A stretch of DNA of 64,000 nucleotides from Microtetraspora malaysiensis (GCF_001528665.1 NZ_BBYJ01000006.1:62001-126000); one strand, 5' to 3'; positions 17,881 through 26,340 are shown, counted from the first letter of the stretch. The notes: generated by a model not told the origin, from the letters alone. Made by a program: numbers and translations.

Positions 17881-19143
17881 ATGCAGAACACGCCGGTTCC
17901 AGGTGGCCAGGGATCCGATCGCGGGGCGGAAGGCTCCGGAGCCGCACCGGCGGCGGGCGCCCCCGGTCCGGCCGGGCTCCCAGGTTCAGCAGGTGGACCT
18001 GGCTCGGCAGGTACCCCAGGTTCGGCAGGTCCAGCAGGCGCGGCCGGTCCGGCGGCTTCCTCGTCCGGCGCGCCGGACTCTTCGGCTCCCGCGCCCGCGG
18101 ACGCCGCGGCTGCGGCGGGCGCCTCCGGCGCCGGCTCCTCGGGCCCCGCGTCCGGTCCGGTCACGCCTCCGGGGCCGCCGCAGGCGACGCGCGGCACCAC
18201 GATCGTCCTGGCGGTGGCGCTCGTCCTCGTCGTCGTCATGACCGGGGTGCTGGGCGCGGTCGCCGTGTTGATGACCCGCGATCCGGACTCTCCTCCGCTC
18301 TCCCGCGCGCCGCTCCGCACCCTGCGGACGTCCATTCACTTCGCGCCGGTCATCGGTGTGCGCGCCGCGCCCTGCACGGGAACCGACGCGGTGCCCGACG
18401 ACGCCGGGACCACCTGCTATCAGCTCGATCCCGGGGTCACGGTCACCAGTGTCCAGAAGATCGAGCGGGTGGCCGAGCAGAACGGCACCTTCTCCGTCCG
18501 GGTCGTCCTGGCGCCCGCCACGCGGGAGCAGGTCGCCGACCTGACCCGGGAGACGGTGAAGCAGCAGCTCGCCATCGTCGTCGGGGACCAGGTCATCGCC
18601 GCGCCGCGGGTGGCGCAGGAGATCACCCAGGACAGCCTCAGCATCGCGGGCTTCACCGAGCCCAACGCCGACGCCCTGATCGCCCGCCTCCTCGGCAGCG
18701 GCGCGGGTGACGGCGGCACCGGCCCGACCGGCGGTGACACCACGGGTAATCCCGCCGGGACGACCGACACCACGGGCGGTACAGGCGGCACGACCGACAC
18801 CACCACAGGCACCACGGGCGGCACGGGAGACACGACCGGCACCACCGGCGGGACCACCGGGGGCACGACCGACACGGACACGACGGGTGGTACGACGGGG
18901 ACCACCGGCGGCACGACGGGTGGCGCGACCGGCACCACCGGGGGCGCGACGGGTACGGGTGCCACCGGCGGGGCCGTCACCACGCGGAGCGGCACCCAGC
19001 CGACCGAACCCGGCCGGTTCGCGACCTGCAAGGAGGCCCGGGAGGCCGGCTACGGGCCGTACACCCGGGGCGTCCACAAGGAATACGCCTGGTATGTCGA
19101 CGTCAACCAGAACGGCGTCGCCTGCGACTCAGGCGACCTCTGA
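17881..19143 (+). CDS. collagen-like / SecDF-P1-like / Excalibur membrane-surface protein
   Basis: About 420 residues. An N-terminal Gly/Pro/Ala-rich, collagen-like Gly-X-Y stretch (about 20-60) is cytoplasmic if the single membrane helix (about 105-130) is oriented normally. Outside the membrane comes a domain like the P1 head of SecD (FSVRVVLAPATREQVADL, then VVGDQVIAAPRV). About 85 residues of Thr/Gly-rich repeats (TTG and GGT units) follow. The last 40 residues form an Excalibur domain: CKEAREAGYGPYTRGVH followed by the calcium-binding loop DVNQNGVACD. The start is uncertain: ATG 17881 has GAGG five bases upstream, while 17860 and 17782 are in frame. It may bind calcium or the cell wall. 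Confidence 0.7.
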   Translation: MQNTPVPGGQGSDRGAEGSGAAPAAGAPGPAGLPGSAGGPGSAGTPGSAGPAGAAGPAASSSGAPDSSAPAPADAAAAAGASGAGSSGPASGPVTPPGPPQATRGTTIVLAVALVLVVVMTGVLGAVAVLMTRDPDSPPLSRAPLRTLRTSIHFAPVIGVRAAPCTGTDAVPDDAGTTCYQLDPGVTVTSVQKIERVAEQNGTFSVRVVLAPATREQVADLTRETVKQQLAIVVGDQVIAAPRVAQEITQDSLSIAGFTEPNADALIARLLGSGAGDGGTGPTGGDTTGNPAGTTDTTGGTGGTTDTTTGTTGGTGDTTGTTGGTTGGTTDTDTTGGTTGTTGGTTGGATGTTGGATGTGATGGAVTTRSGTQPTEPGRFATCKEAREAGYGPYTRGVHKEYAWYVDVNQNGVACDSGDL

Positions 19144-19194
19144 CCCCGGGCCACGCCGCCTGACCACGACGGATCGTCCCCGGAGGTCACCGCT

Positions 19195-19833
19195 TCACGG
19201 GAGGAGCCCGTTCACGATGGCGCGCACGCCCTTGGCGTAGGTGTCGCGGGCGGTCAGCTCCTCCCAGCGCCCGGCCACCTCGCTCAGCCGGGGAAACTCC
19301 TCGGCGTCCAGCTCGGCGAACACCCGTTCCCGATGGGTGTCCCCACCCTCCTGGCGCCGCTTGCGCGCCGCCGCCCGGCCGCCGATCTCGCCCGCCGTGT
19401 AGTGCCAGATGATCCGGTACGCGTCCACGGCCTCCTCCAAAGTGAGCCCCGCGCGTACGGCGGCGTCGACGATCCGCTCCGGATACCACAGCGCCCCCAC
19501 CGACATCAGGTCGTCGGCCCTGAGTACGTCCACGGCCCACGCGCACCCGGACACCGCCTCGCGCATCGCCGTGGCGGCGGCCACCATGCGCTCGCCCGGC
19601 TCCTCCGGCAGCTCGGGCCGCGGGATCCCGGCCGCGTAGTCGTCCAGTAGCAGCAGGAGCAGCTCCTCCTTGTCGCGCACGTGGTGATAGATCGCCATCG
19701 CCGTGCTGCCGACCTCCCTGGCCAGCCTGCGCATGGTGAGCCCGCCCACTCCCTCTTCCTCGATCACCCGGAGGGCGGCGGCCATGATCTCCGCCCGGGA
19801 GATCTTGGGCGGTCTTCCTGTACGCGTCGGCAT
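19195..19833 (-). CDS. TetR-family repressor of the adjacent MFS exporter
   Basis: The 212-residue protein has a TetR N-terminal DNA-binding domain (RAEIMAAALRVIEEEGVGGL, then MRRLAREVGSTAMAIYHHV) and a TetR_C-type ligand-binding helical domain. It is divergent from an MFS transporter with only 22 bases between start codons. A short palindrome (TATAC-N2-GTATA) lies in that gap, so the repressor probably controls both genes and is released by a substrate of the pump. The product of tetR-like genes with such a C-terminal domain usually senses small hydrophobic compounds. Confidence 0.88.
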   Translation of the reverse strand: MPTRTGRPPKISRAEIMAAALRVIEEEGVGGLTMRRLAREVGSTAMAIYHHVRDKEELLLLLLDDYAAGIPRPELPEEPGERMVAAATAMREAVSGCAWAVDVLRADDLMSVGALWYPERIVDAAVRAGLTLEEAVDAYRIIWHYTAGEIGGRAAARKRRQEGGDTHRERVFAELDAEEFPRLSEVAGRWEELTARDTYAKGVRAIVNGLLP

Positions 19834-19850
19834 CCTGCCATGTTACTTTC

Positions 19851-19862
19851 TATACGTGTATA
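19851..19862. promoter_or_regulatory. palindrome at the tetR/MFS divergent promoter
   Basis: TATAC (19851-19855), two bases, then GTATA (19858-19862) lie in a locally AT-rich spot that also holds the GTG start of the MFS gene. It is a candidate TetR operator overlapping the start of a leaderless transcript. Confidence 0.45.
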
Positions 19863-21178
19863 AAAACTTATGGGTCGTAGCCGTGCTCGCGTTCGCGGTG
19901 GCCGTGGGGACCCTCCAGATGACCGTCGTCGTACCACTGCTGCCGGGCCTCGAACGGCAGCTCCACGCCTCGTCCACCACCGTTTCGTGGACGCTCACCG
20001 CCGGACTGCTGTCGGGCGCGGTCTCGATACCGCTGCTGGCCCGGCTCGGCGACATGTACGGGCGGCGCACGGTGTCGCTGGTCGCGATCGGACTGCTCAT
20101 CACCGGTTCGGCGCTCAGCGCCGTGGCGGGCACGCTGCCTTTGCTCATCGTCGGCCGGGTGCTGCAGGGAGCGGCGGCGCCGCTGCTCCCACTGGCCATG
20201 GGGCTGGTCAGGCAGGTGGTGCCCGATCACCGGCTGCCAAGCGCGATCGGGGTGCTGAGCGCCACCATCGGCGTCGGGAGCGGCGGCGGCATGATCCTCG
20301 CCGGGCTCCTGGACGGGAACCACCGGACGGTGTTCTGGACGCTGGCCGGGCTGGCCGCGCTGAGCTTCGTCCTGGTGGCGGCCGTGGTCCGGGATGCGCC
20401 CGCGCGCGGGTCGGGACGGCCGGACCTGGCCGGGGCGGTGCTGGTCGCGGTGTGGCTCGGCTGCCTGCTGCTGGCGATCAGCAAGGGCGCGGCCTGGGGC
20501 TGGACCTCGCCGCTGACGCTGGGCCTGTTCGCCACGGCGGTGGTGGTGGCGGCGGTGTGGGTCGCGACCGCCCGCCGTACCGCGTCGCCGCTGATCGAGA
20601 TCCCCATGCTGCTGCACCGGGCGACGGTGGGGGCGACCGTGGCGTCGTTCCTGCTGGGGTTCGCCCTGTTCGCGGCCATCACCACGGTGTCGGCGGTGGC
20701 CCAGGGCGCGCTCCGGGCCTCGGTGCTGCAGGTCGGGATCTACCTGCTGCCGACGACGGTGCTGATGCTTGTGGTGTCCGTGCTCGCAGGCTCCCTGATG
20801 CGCCGCTTCACCGCGTCCGCGCTCGTGGTGGCCGGTTCGGCCCTGGTGACGGCCGCCGCCCTGTGGCTGGCGGTGTCCAGCTCCTCGGGCGCGGACCTGT
20901 ACGGGGCCGCGACGTTGCTGGGGCTGGGCGTCGGCCTCGGCTACGCGGCGCTCGGGACGATGGCCGTCGAGCACGTGGAGCCCGCCAAGACCGCGGCGGC
21001 CGGCGGTGTGAACGCGCTGGTCAGGCTGGTGGGCAGCAGCGTGGCGGGGGCGGTGGGCGCGGCGCTGCTGTCGAGCGGAGGCGCCGTGTGGACCTTCGGC
21101 GTCGCGGCCGGCGCGGCCCTGCTGGCAGCGCTCTTCGCCGCCGTCTATGGGAATCTCTCGCGAAAGGAACTGGCATGA
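19856..21178 (+). CDS. MFS drug exporter
   Basis: The 440-residue protein has 14 hydrophobic segments typical of DHA2-like exporters. It shows the motif LARLGDMYGRRTV between helices 2 and 3 and a GRVLQGAAA motif in helix 4. The likely start is the GTG at 19856, directly downstream of a TATAC box, which makes a leaderless message plausible. Its stop overlaps the start of a truncated hemerythrin-like frame by four bases (ATGA), so the original operon had at least one further gene. Regulation by the divergent TetR protein is expected. Substrates cannot be read from sequence. Confidence 0.85.
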   Translation: MYKNLWVVAVLAFAVAVGTLQMTVVVPLLPGLERQLHASSTTVSWTLTAGLLSGAVSIPLLARLGDMYGRRTVSLVAIGLLITGSALSAVAGTLPLLIVGRVLQGAAAPLLPLAMGLVRQVVPDHRLPSAIGVLSATIGVGSGGGMILAGLLDGNHRTVFWTLAGLAALSFVLVAAVVRDAPARGSGRPDLAGAVLVAVWLGCLLLAISKGAAWGWTSPLTLGLFATAVVVAAVWVATARRTASPLIEIPMLLHRATVGATVASFLLGFALFAAITTVSAVAQGALRASVLQVGIYLLPTTVLMLVVSVLAGSLMRRFTASALVVAGSALVTAAALWLAVSSSSGADLYGAATLLGLGVGLGYAALGTMAVEHVEPAKTAAAGGVNALVRLVGSSVAGAVGAALLSSGGAVWTFGVAAGAALLAALFAAVYGNLSRKELA

Positions 21179-21258
21179 CGGACGAACAGCGCATCGTCGC
21201 CTGGGGCGACGAGCTGATCAAACTGCACGACGGCATTCGCCGGGCGCCGGGCGTGGCC
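21175..21258 (+). pseudogene. 5' remnant of a hemerythrin-domain-like gene
   Basis: An ATG overlapping the MFS stop codon opens a frame whose first 24 residues (MTDEQRIVAWGDEL, then IKLHDGIRRA) resemble the start of actinobacterial hemerythrin-like proteins with an ExxxxHxxLR helix. After about 21250 the similarity ends and the frame runs antisense into the xanthine dehydrogenase gene. The gene was probably cut by a deletion, leaving only its translationally coupled 5' end. The assignment rests on a short stretch. Confidence 0.4.
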
Positions 21259-21263
21259 CCCGA

Positions 21264-23561
21264 TCAGCCGGTGTGGGCGAGGGCGATGTCTTCGGGGCGG
21301 ATGGGGACGCGCGGCAGCGCGAGGCCCGTAGCCGCGCGGACGGCCGCCGCCACGGCGGGCGTGGAGGACAGCGTGGGCGGCTCCCCGGCGCCGCGCAGGC
21401 CGTAAGGGGCGTTGGGGTCCGGATTCTCCAGGATCGACAGCCGCATCGGCGGCATGTCGAGGATGGTCGGGATCAGATAGTCGGTGAACGAGGGGTTGAG
21501 CACCCTGCCGTCGCGCATCTGGATCTCCTCCAGGAGGGCGAGGCCGAGGCCCTGCGCCGAACCGCCGTGGATCTGCCCCTCCAGCGCGAGCGGGTTCAAG
21601 ATCCGGCCGACGTCCTGGACGGCGGCGAGTTCGACGACCTTGACCAGCCCGAGCTCCACGTCCACGTCCACGACGGCCCGGTGGACGCACAGCGCGAGCT
21701 GGGTGTGCGAGTCGCCCTGGCCGGTCACCGGGTCCAGCGGGACCGTCGGCCGGTGGCGGTACTCCCGTGTCTCCTCCACCGGGCCGTACCGGTCGAGCAG
21801 CTCCCCGAGCGAGAGCCCGGGGTCGGCGGCGGCGAGCGCCTCCAGGCGTCGCCGCACGGCCTCGCACGCCGCCTTGACCGCCCCTCCTGTGACGTAGGAC
21901 TGGCGGGAGGCGGAGGAGGATCCGGCCGACCCGACGGAGGTGTCCGCCGGGGCCACGGTGACCCGGTCGACTCCCAGCTCGGTGCGGGCGATCTGGGCCT
22001 GGACCGCGACGAGACCCTGCCCGACCTCGGCCGCCGCCGTGTGGACGAGCGCGTGCGGCTCGCCGCCGAGGAGCTCGACCCGGACCCGGGCCGTCGAGTA
22101 GTCGTCGAAGCCCTCGGAGAAGCAGATGTTCTTGATGCCGACGCCGTAGCCGACCCCGCGCCGCACGCCTTCGCCGCGCGTGGTCCGGCCGACGCCGCCC
22201 GGCAGCCGCCGGGGGTCGGGCTCCTCCCGCGTGCCGATCATCCCCCTCGCACGCGCCCCGCTCCCGCCCTGCCGGCGCGAACCGGACGGCGCGTACGCCG
22301 GGGGGCCGGGGAGGGGCATCGCGGCGAGCTCGCCGAGCATCGCGGCGAGCGGCGCCGGAGAGTCGATGACCTGCCCGGTCGCCAGCCGGGACCCCTGCGA
22401 CACGGCGTTGCGCACGCGGATCTCGACCGGTGAGAGGCCGCACGCCGCCGCGAGCCGGTCCATCTGCGACTCGTACGCGTAGCACGCCTGGACGGCGCCG
22501 AACCCCCGCATCGCGCCGCACGGCGGGTTGTTGGTGTAGGCGGCGTAGGCGTCGATCCACACGTTCTCCACCTCGTACGGCCCGACGCCGAGCGAGGCGG
22601 CGTTGCCGACGACGGCGGGGGAGGAGGAGCAGTAGGCGCCGCCGTCGAGCACGATCTCGGCCTTCACGTAGACGAGCCGCCCGTCGGCGGTCGCCCCGTG
22701 CTCGTAGCGCATCCACGCCGGGTGCCGGTGGACGTGCCCGAAGAACGACTCCTCCCGGCCGTACACGATCTTCACGGGGCGGCCGGTGCGCAGCGCCAGC
22801 ATCGAGGCGTGGATCTGCATCGACAGGTCCTCGCGGGCGCCGAAGGCGCCGCCGACGCCGGCCAGCGTGAGCCGTACCTTGTCCTCGGGCAGGGCGAGGC
22901 AGGGCGCGATCTGGTCCCGGTCCACGTGCAGCCACTGGGTGGCGACGTAGAGATCCACGCCTCCGTCGTCCGCCGGTACGGCGAGGCCGGCCTCGGGGCC
23001 GAGGAACGCCTGGTCCTGCATCCCGACCTCGTACTCGCCGGTGACGACGACCTCGGCCCCGGATCCGGCCGATCCGGCCCGTACCGGCTGGTGCCGTACG
23101 ACGTTGCCGCCGGGGTGCACGAGGGGACAGGCGGGATCGAGGGCGGCGCGGCGGGCGTCGGTGACCGCCGCGCGGACCTCGTACTCGACGACGACGGCGG
23201 CGGCCGCCCTGCGGGCCGTCTCCGGATGGTCGGCCGCGACGATCGCCACCGGCTCGCCCTGGTAGCGGACCTGGTCCACGGCGAGCACCGGCTGGTCGGC
23301 GTGCTCCAGGCCGTAGAACTTCGCGCCGGGCACGTCCTCGTGCGTCAGCACGGCGAATACCCCCGGCAGGGCGAGGGCCGGGCCGACGTCGATCGAACGG
23401 ATCCAGGCCGACGGGTGCGGGCTGCGCAGCGTCGCGCCCCACAACATCCCGTCGAGCCACAGGTCCGAGGCGTAGGCGAACGCGCCGGCCACCTTCAACG
23501 CGCCGTCGGGGCGCGGGGCGCTCGCGCCGACGCCCAGGCTGGTGCGGGTCTCGGTCTTCAA
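21264..23561 (-). CDS. xanthine dehydrogenase molybdopterin-binding subunit, without its partner subunits
   Basis: The 765-residue protein has the aldehyde oxidase/xanthine dehydrogenase a/b hammerhead domain (RPDGALKVAGAFAYASDLW to about residue 120). The large molybdopterin-binding domain includes GVGGAFGAREDLSMQ, AMRGFGAVQACYAYE and GEPPTLSSTPAVAAAVR, with the catalytic glutamate region near the end. It would hydroxylate hypoxanthine and xanthine to urate. The start is TTG 23561 with GGGGAG six bases upstream, matching the usual N-terminus. The FAD and 2Fe-2S subunits normally encoded alongside are absent here. Only a pucR remnant lies upstream, so the locus seems to be decaying unless partners exist elsewhere. 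Confidence 0.85.
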   Translation of the reverse strand: MKTETRTSLGVGASAPRPDGALKVAGAFAYASDLWLDGMLWGATLRSPHPSAWIRSIDVGPALALPGVFAVLTHEDVPGAKFYGLEHADQPVLAVDQVRYQGEPVAIVAADHPETARRAAAAVVVEYEVRAAVTDARRAALDPACPLVHPGGNVVRHQPVRAGSAGSGAEVVVTGEYEVGMQDQAFLGPEAGLAVPADDGGVDLYVATQWLHVDRDQIAPCLALPEDKVRLTLAGVGGAFGAREDLSMQIHASMLALRTGRPVKIVYGREESFFGHVHRHPAWMRYEHGATADGRLVYVKAEIVLDGGAYCSSSPAVVGNAASLGVGPYEVENVWIDAYAAYTNNPPCGAMRGFGAVQACYAYESQMDRLAAACGLSPVEIRVRNAVSQGSRLATGQVIDSPAPLAAMLGELAAMPLPGPPAYAPSGSRRQGGSGARARGMIGTREEPDPRRLPGGVGRTTRGEGVRRGVGYGVGIKNICFSEGFDDYSTARVRVELLGGEPHALVHTAAAEVGQGLVAVQAQIARTELGVDRVTVAPADTSVGSAGSSSASRQSYVTGGAVKAACEAVRRRLEALAAADPGLSLGELLDRYGPVEETREYRHRPTVPLDPVTGQGDSHTQLALCVHRAVVDVDVELGLVKVVELAAVQDVGRILNPLALEGQIHGGSAQGLGLALLEEIQMRDGRVLNPSFTDYLIPTILDMPPMRLSILENPDPNAPYGLRGAGEPPTLSSTPAVAAAVRAATGLALPRVPIRPEDIALAHTG

Positions 23562-23775
23562 CGGTCGCTCCCCACTTCCGCACGTCCGCGGGATGTCGAG
23601 TGGAGATCTCCCCAAATAATGCGATCTGCACGCTTCTACGGGATCCACTGGCCGGAGAGAAGCCGCGAACGGCGGAGCCGTGCGGAGGCGGGGTTCTCCG
23701 GCGACGAGACGGAGCTGAGTTATGTGCGTACGGGCCGCCGTCGACGACGGTGCCGGACGGCGTACGCGGGAAGTG

Positions 23776-24001
23776 CGGGAGCCGGTCGCTCGACCCGCTC
23801 GTGGGCTACCACCGGCGCCACCAGGGGGAGCTGCCGCGGACCTGCGGCATGTTCTCGGACCGTTCGTGGAACGCGTGCGATAAGTGGCCGTACGTCCACG
23901 TCAACACGGTGCGGTTCCGGATCCGCCGCATCGAGGAGCTCAGCGGATCTCTCCTCGATGGCGGACCGGGTGGATCTGTTACCTCGCGCTGCGGGCGGAT
24001 G
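23776..24001 (+). pseudogene. C-terminal remnant of a PucR-family regulator
   Basis: The plus strand encodes LDPLVGYHRRHQGELPRT, then SWNACDKW and HVNTVRFRIRRIEELSG. These match the C-terminal helix-turn-helix of PucR regulators (LL.YD..H...L..TL.....SWN..A..L.VHVNTVRYRI.RIEELTG). The next matching segment, DLSSMADRVDLLPRA, lies in a different frame, so a frameshift separates them. Nothing of the large N-terminal part is recognisable. PucR usually controls purine degradation and is often divergent from xanthine dehydrogenase genes, which fits this position. The surrounding 23562-24058 stretch holds no other gene. Confidence 0.65.
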
Positions 24002-24058
24002 AGCCCGCCGGGGGGACAGATGGGCTCGAAGCGGATGGGGCCGGGGACAGATAACGAC

Positions 24059-24190
24059 TCAGCAGCACCAGTCGCGGAGTGCCTGCCCGGGGGAAGACGT
24101 GGCGGCGTTCACGGCCGTAGCATTTGTCGCAAGAACCACACTGGTTGAGAAGAGAACAGCCAAGGCAGAGACGATGAGTCGGCGGCGCAT
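24059..24190 (-). CDS. small secreted peptide precursor (43 residues), divergent from an HTH-TPR regulator
   Basis: The minus strand from ATG 24190 encodes 43 residues. They begin MRRR, then a hydrophobic core LIVSALAVLFSTSVVLA, then small residues with possible cleavage after ATA or VNA, ending in SPGQALRDWCC. A strong ribosome binding site (AGGAG, six bases before the ATG) supports expression. Codons are less GC-rich than in neighbouring genes. It has the form of a pre-pro-signal peptide: an N-terminal secretion signal and a short C-terminal part. It sits 55 bases from the divergent start of an HTH-TPR protein, the architecture of peptide receptors such as PlcR. It could also be a truncated secreted protein, since the mature part is very short. 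Confidence 0.6.
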   Translation of the reverse strand: MRRRLIVSALAVLFSTSVVLATNATAVNAATSSPGQALRDWCC

Positions 24191-24207
24191 GATCAGCTCC
24201 TGTCGGA

Positions 24208-24221
24208 AAATCGTCTGATTT
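24208..24221. promoter_or_regulatory. palindrome in the peptide/regulator divergent promoter
   Basis: AAATC-GTCT-GATTT lies midway between the two start codons (24190 on the minus strand and 24246 on the plus strand), in the only AT-rich stretch there. It is a candidate operator for the HTH-TPR protein controlling both genes. Confidence 0.4.
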
Positions 24222-24245
24222 ACACCATTCTTGCAGGGGGAGCCC

Positions 24246-25538
24246 GTGACGAGTCAAGATCTAGTAGGCCAGCGCATCAAGATGATTCGCCGTCAACGTG
24301 GTCTTTCCCAAGCTCAGCTCGCACATCCGGAGCTTTCGGACAGCTATGTCTCGCTGATCGAGAGTGGAAAGCGGACGCCCACTCCGGCAGTTTTGGAACT
24401 GCTCGCTCAGAAGCTCGATTGTTCGCTCACTTATCTGATCAATGGAGTGACCGCCGAGCAGATGGAGGAGCTGGAGCTCGGTCTGCGCTTCGCCCGGCTC
24501 GCCCTGGACAACGGCGAGGTCGAGGAGGCCCGGCGCCGCTTCGGCGAGCTGCTGGCGGACCGGAGCCTGATCGGGCTCTCCCAGCTCCACCAGGACGCCG
24601 AGTTCGGCTACGCGCTCGCCGCCGAGGCGTGCGGCCACCGCGGCGAGGCCATCGCGATCCTCAACCGCCTGCTCGACACCGAGGCCGGGATCATGCCCGA
24701 GGACCGTCGGGTGGCGATCGCCGTCGCGCTGTGCCGGTGCTACCGCGAGAAGGGCGACCTCGGACCCGCCGTCGAGGTGGGCGAGACGATGCTCAAGGAC
24801 ATGAACCGGACCACCTGGACCGACGACCTGATCGAGCTCGCCGCGACCCTGCTCGCCGCGTACGGCGTGCGCGGCGACCTGCTGCGCGCCACCCAGTTCG
24901 CGAACGAGCTGCTCGCCGCCGCCGACCTGCTCGGCACGCCGCGCGCGACCGTCGCCGCGAACTGGAACGCCGCCAGGATCGCCGAGCTGACCGGCCGGGG
25001 CGAGGAGTCGATCGCGCTGGCCGAGCGTGCCCTGGCCGTACAGAGCGAGAACGGCGACTCGCGCAACCTCGCCCGGCTCCGCCTCGCGTACGCGATCCTG
25101 CTGCTCCGGGTCCGCCCGGACGACCTGGAGACGGCCCGCGACCTGCTGGCGCGCACCCACCGGGAGCTCGGCGAGTCGGCGGCGAGCAGGGCCGACATCG
25201 CCCGCTGCTCGGTCTTCCTGGCCCGCACCGAGCTGGCCCTGGGCCGCCCGGAGGAGGCCGCCGAGCACGCCCTCGCCGCCAAGGACCTGATGGAGGAGCC
25301 GCACGGCGAGCTGCGCTCCGAGGCGCACCTCGTGCTCGGCCAGGCGTACGAGCAGCTCGGCAGGCGCGAGGAGGCGGCGGCCGAGCTGGCCGCGGCCGGC
25401 GAGTGGCTGGAGCGCTCCCCCAAGATCAGGATTGCCGCGCAGGGCTGGATGGAGGCCGCCGAGGCGTTCCAGCGCATCGAGGACGGCTCCGCGAGCACCG
25501 CCGCCTACCAGCGCGCGCTCGCCTGCGTCGGCCTGTAG
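24246..25538 (+). CDS. XRE-type HTH plus TPR regulator (RRNPP-like architecture)
   Basis: The 430-residue protein has an N-terminal helix-turn-helix (about 5-60: GQRIKMIRRQRGLSQAQLA, then DSYVSLIESGKRTPTPAVLE). The remainder, about 75-430, is a series of helical TPR-like hairpins. Typical examples are ARRRFGELLADRS, AIAILNRLL, ESIALAERALAVQ, EAAEHALAAKDLM and QAYEQLGRREEAAAEL. This domain order matches peptide-binding RRNPP regulators (PlcR, NprR, Rap). The start is GTG 24246 preceded by GGGGGAG. A 43-residue secreted peptide gene is divergent from it. It may sense that peptide after re-import. Other actinobacterial HTH-TPR proteins exist without a known ligand, so this is an inference from architecture and position. 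Confidence 0.85.
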   Translation: MTSQDLVGQRIKMIRRQRGLSQAQLAHPELSDSYVSLIESGKRTPTPAVLELLAQKLDCSLTYLINGVTAEQMEELELGLRFARLALDNGEVEEARRRFGELLADRSLIGLSQLHQDAEFGYALAAEACGHRGEAIAILNRLLDTEAGIMPEDRRVAIAVALCRCYREKGDLGPAVEVGETMLKDMNRTTWTDDLIELAATLLAAYGVRGDLLRATQFANELLAAADLLGTPRATVAANWNAARIAELTGRGEESIALAERALAVQSENGDSRNLARLRLAYAILLLRVRPDDLETARDLLARTHRELGESAASRADIARCSVFLARTELALGRPEEAAEHALAAKDLMEEPHGELRSEAHLVLGQAYEQLGRREEAAAELAAAGEWLERSPKIRIAAQGWMEAAEAFQRIEDGSASTAAYQRALACVGL

Positions 25539-25560
25539 CCCCGCGCCAGAGCGCGCCGAG

Positions 25561-25586
25561 CGCCCGCCTCCTTCCGGGGGCGGGCG
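25561..25586 (+). terminator. hairpin terminator after the HTH-TPR gene
   Basis: An 8-bp stem CGCCCGCC/GGCGGGCG with a ten-base loop lies 22 bases after the stop codon. Confidence 0.5.
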
Positions 25587-25734
25587 GCGGCGCGGAACCG
25601 CCCCCGGTGCGCCGGACGTGTGGGGCCGCCGAGCCCCCTGCGGCGGCCGTCACATGGAGTTACCGAAGTGTCCCGGCCCGGTGCCTCACGCGGGGTAAGG
25701 ACCGGGCACATGCGTCGGTAGCCTTGTTGCTGCC

Positions 25735-26340
25735 ATGAGAAAATCCCCGCTTGCGGCCGTCGTCGCCTTCGTTGTGACCCTCCTGCTCGGCACGGCTCTC
25801 GCCATGCCCGCGCTGGCCCACACCTCGCTCCGGAGCAGCGACCCGAAGGAGAACTCCCGGGTCGACGCACTCACGAAGGTGAACCTGACCTTCTCGGAAT
25901 CGGTCCGCTACCCGGTCGTGCTGGTACGCGGCCCGGACGGCCGGCAGTACGAGTCGGGCACCCCGGCCGTCCACGGCTCGGAGGTGACCCAGGCCGTGTC
26001 CGGCTCCCTGCCCGCCGGAAAGTACAGCGTCGCCTGGCGGGTCGTCTCCAGTGACGGTCACCCGATCGAGGGAGAGATCCCGTTCACGGTGACCGGCTCC
26101 GCCGCGGCCGGCCAGGACGGAACCGAAGCCGCCGCCGTGGCGCCTTCCACCCCGGCCGCCTCCGATGGCACGCCGGCCCCCGAGCAGAGCGCCGCGCCGG
26201 CCGCGGCGACGGCGGCGGCGGACGATCAGGCCGAAGCGGACGCGGGCAAGGGCGGCGTCCCGGCCTGGGTGTGGATCGTGGTCTTCGGCATCGGGGGCGT
26301 CGGCATCGGGATGGCCATCAGCATGCGGAAGAAGCCATGA
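25735..26340 (+). CDS. copC: CopC-domain copper-binding protein
   Basis: The 201-residue protein has a signal peptide ending ALA, so the mature form begins with His29 (HTSL), the copper ligand typical of CopC. The CopC domain runs to about residue 122, with SSDPKENSRVDALTKVNLTF and the second histidine in SSDGHPIEGEIPF. An Ala/Pro-rich linker leads to a C-terminal membrane helix (VPAWVWIVVFGIGG) with a basic end. It binds copper outside the membrane and is expected to hand it to CopD. The stop overlaps the next start as ATGA, so the two are translated together. Confidence 0.92.
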   Translation: MRKSPLAAVVAFVVTLLLGTALAMPALAHTSLRSSDPKENSRVDALTKVNLTFSESVRYPVVLVRGPDGRQYESGTPAVHGSEVTQAVSGSLPAGKYSVAWRVVSSDGHPIEGEIPFTVTGSAAAGQDGTEAAAVAPSTPAASDGTPAPEQSAAPAAATAAADDQAEADAGKGGVPAWVWIVVFGIGGVGIGMAISMRKKP

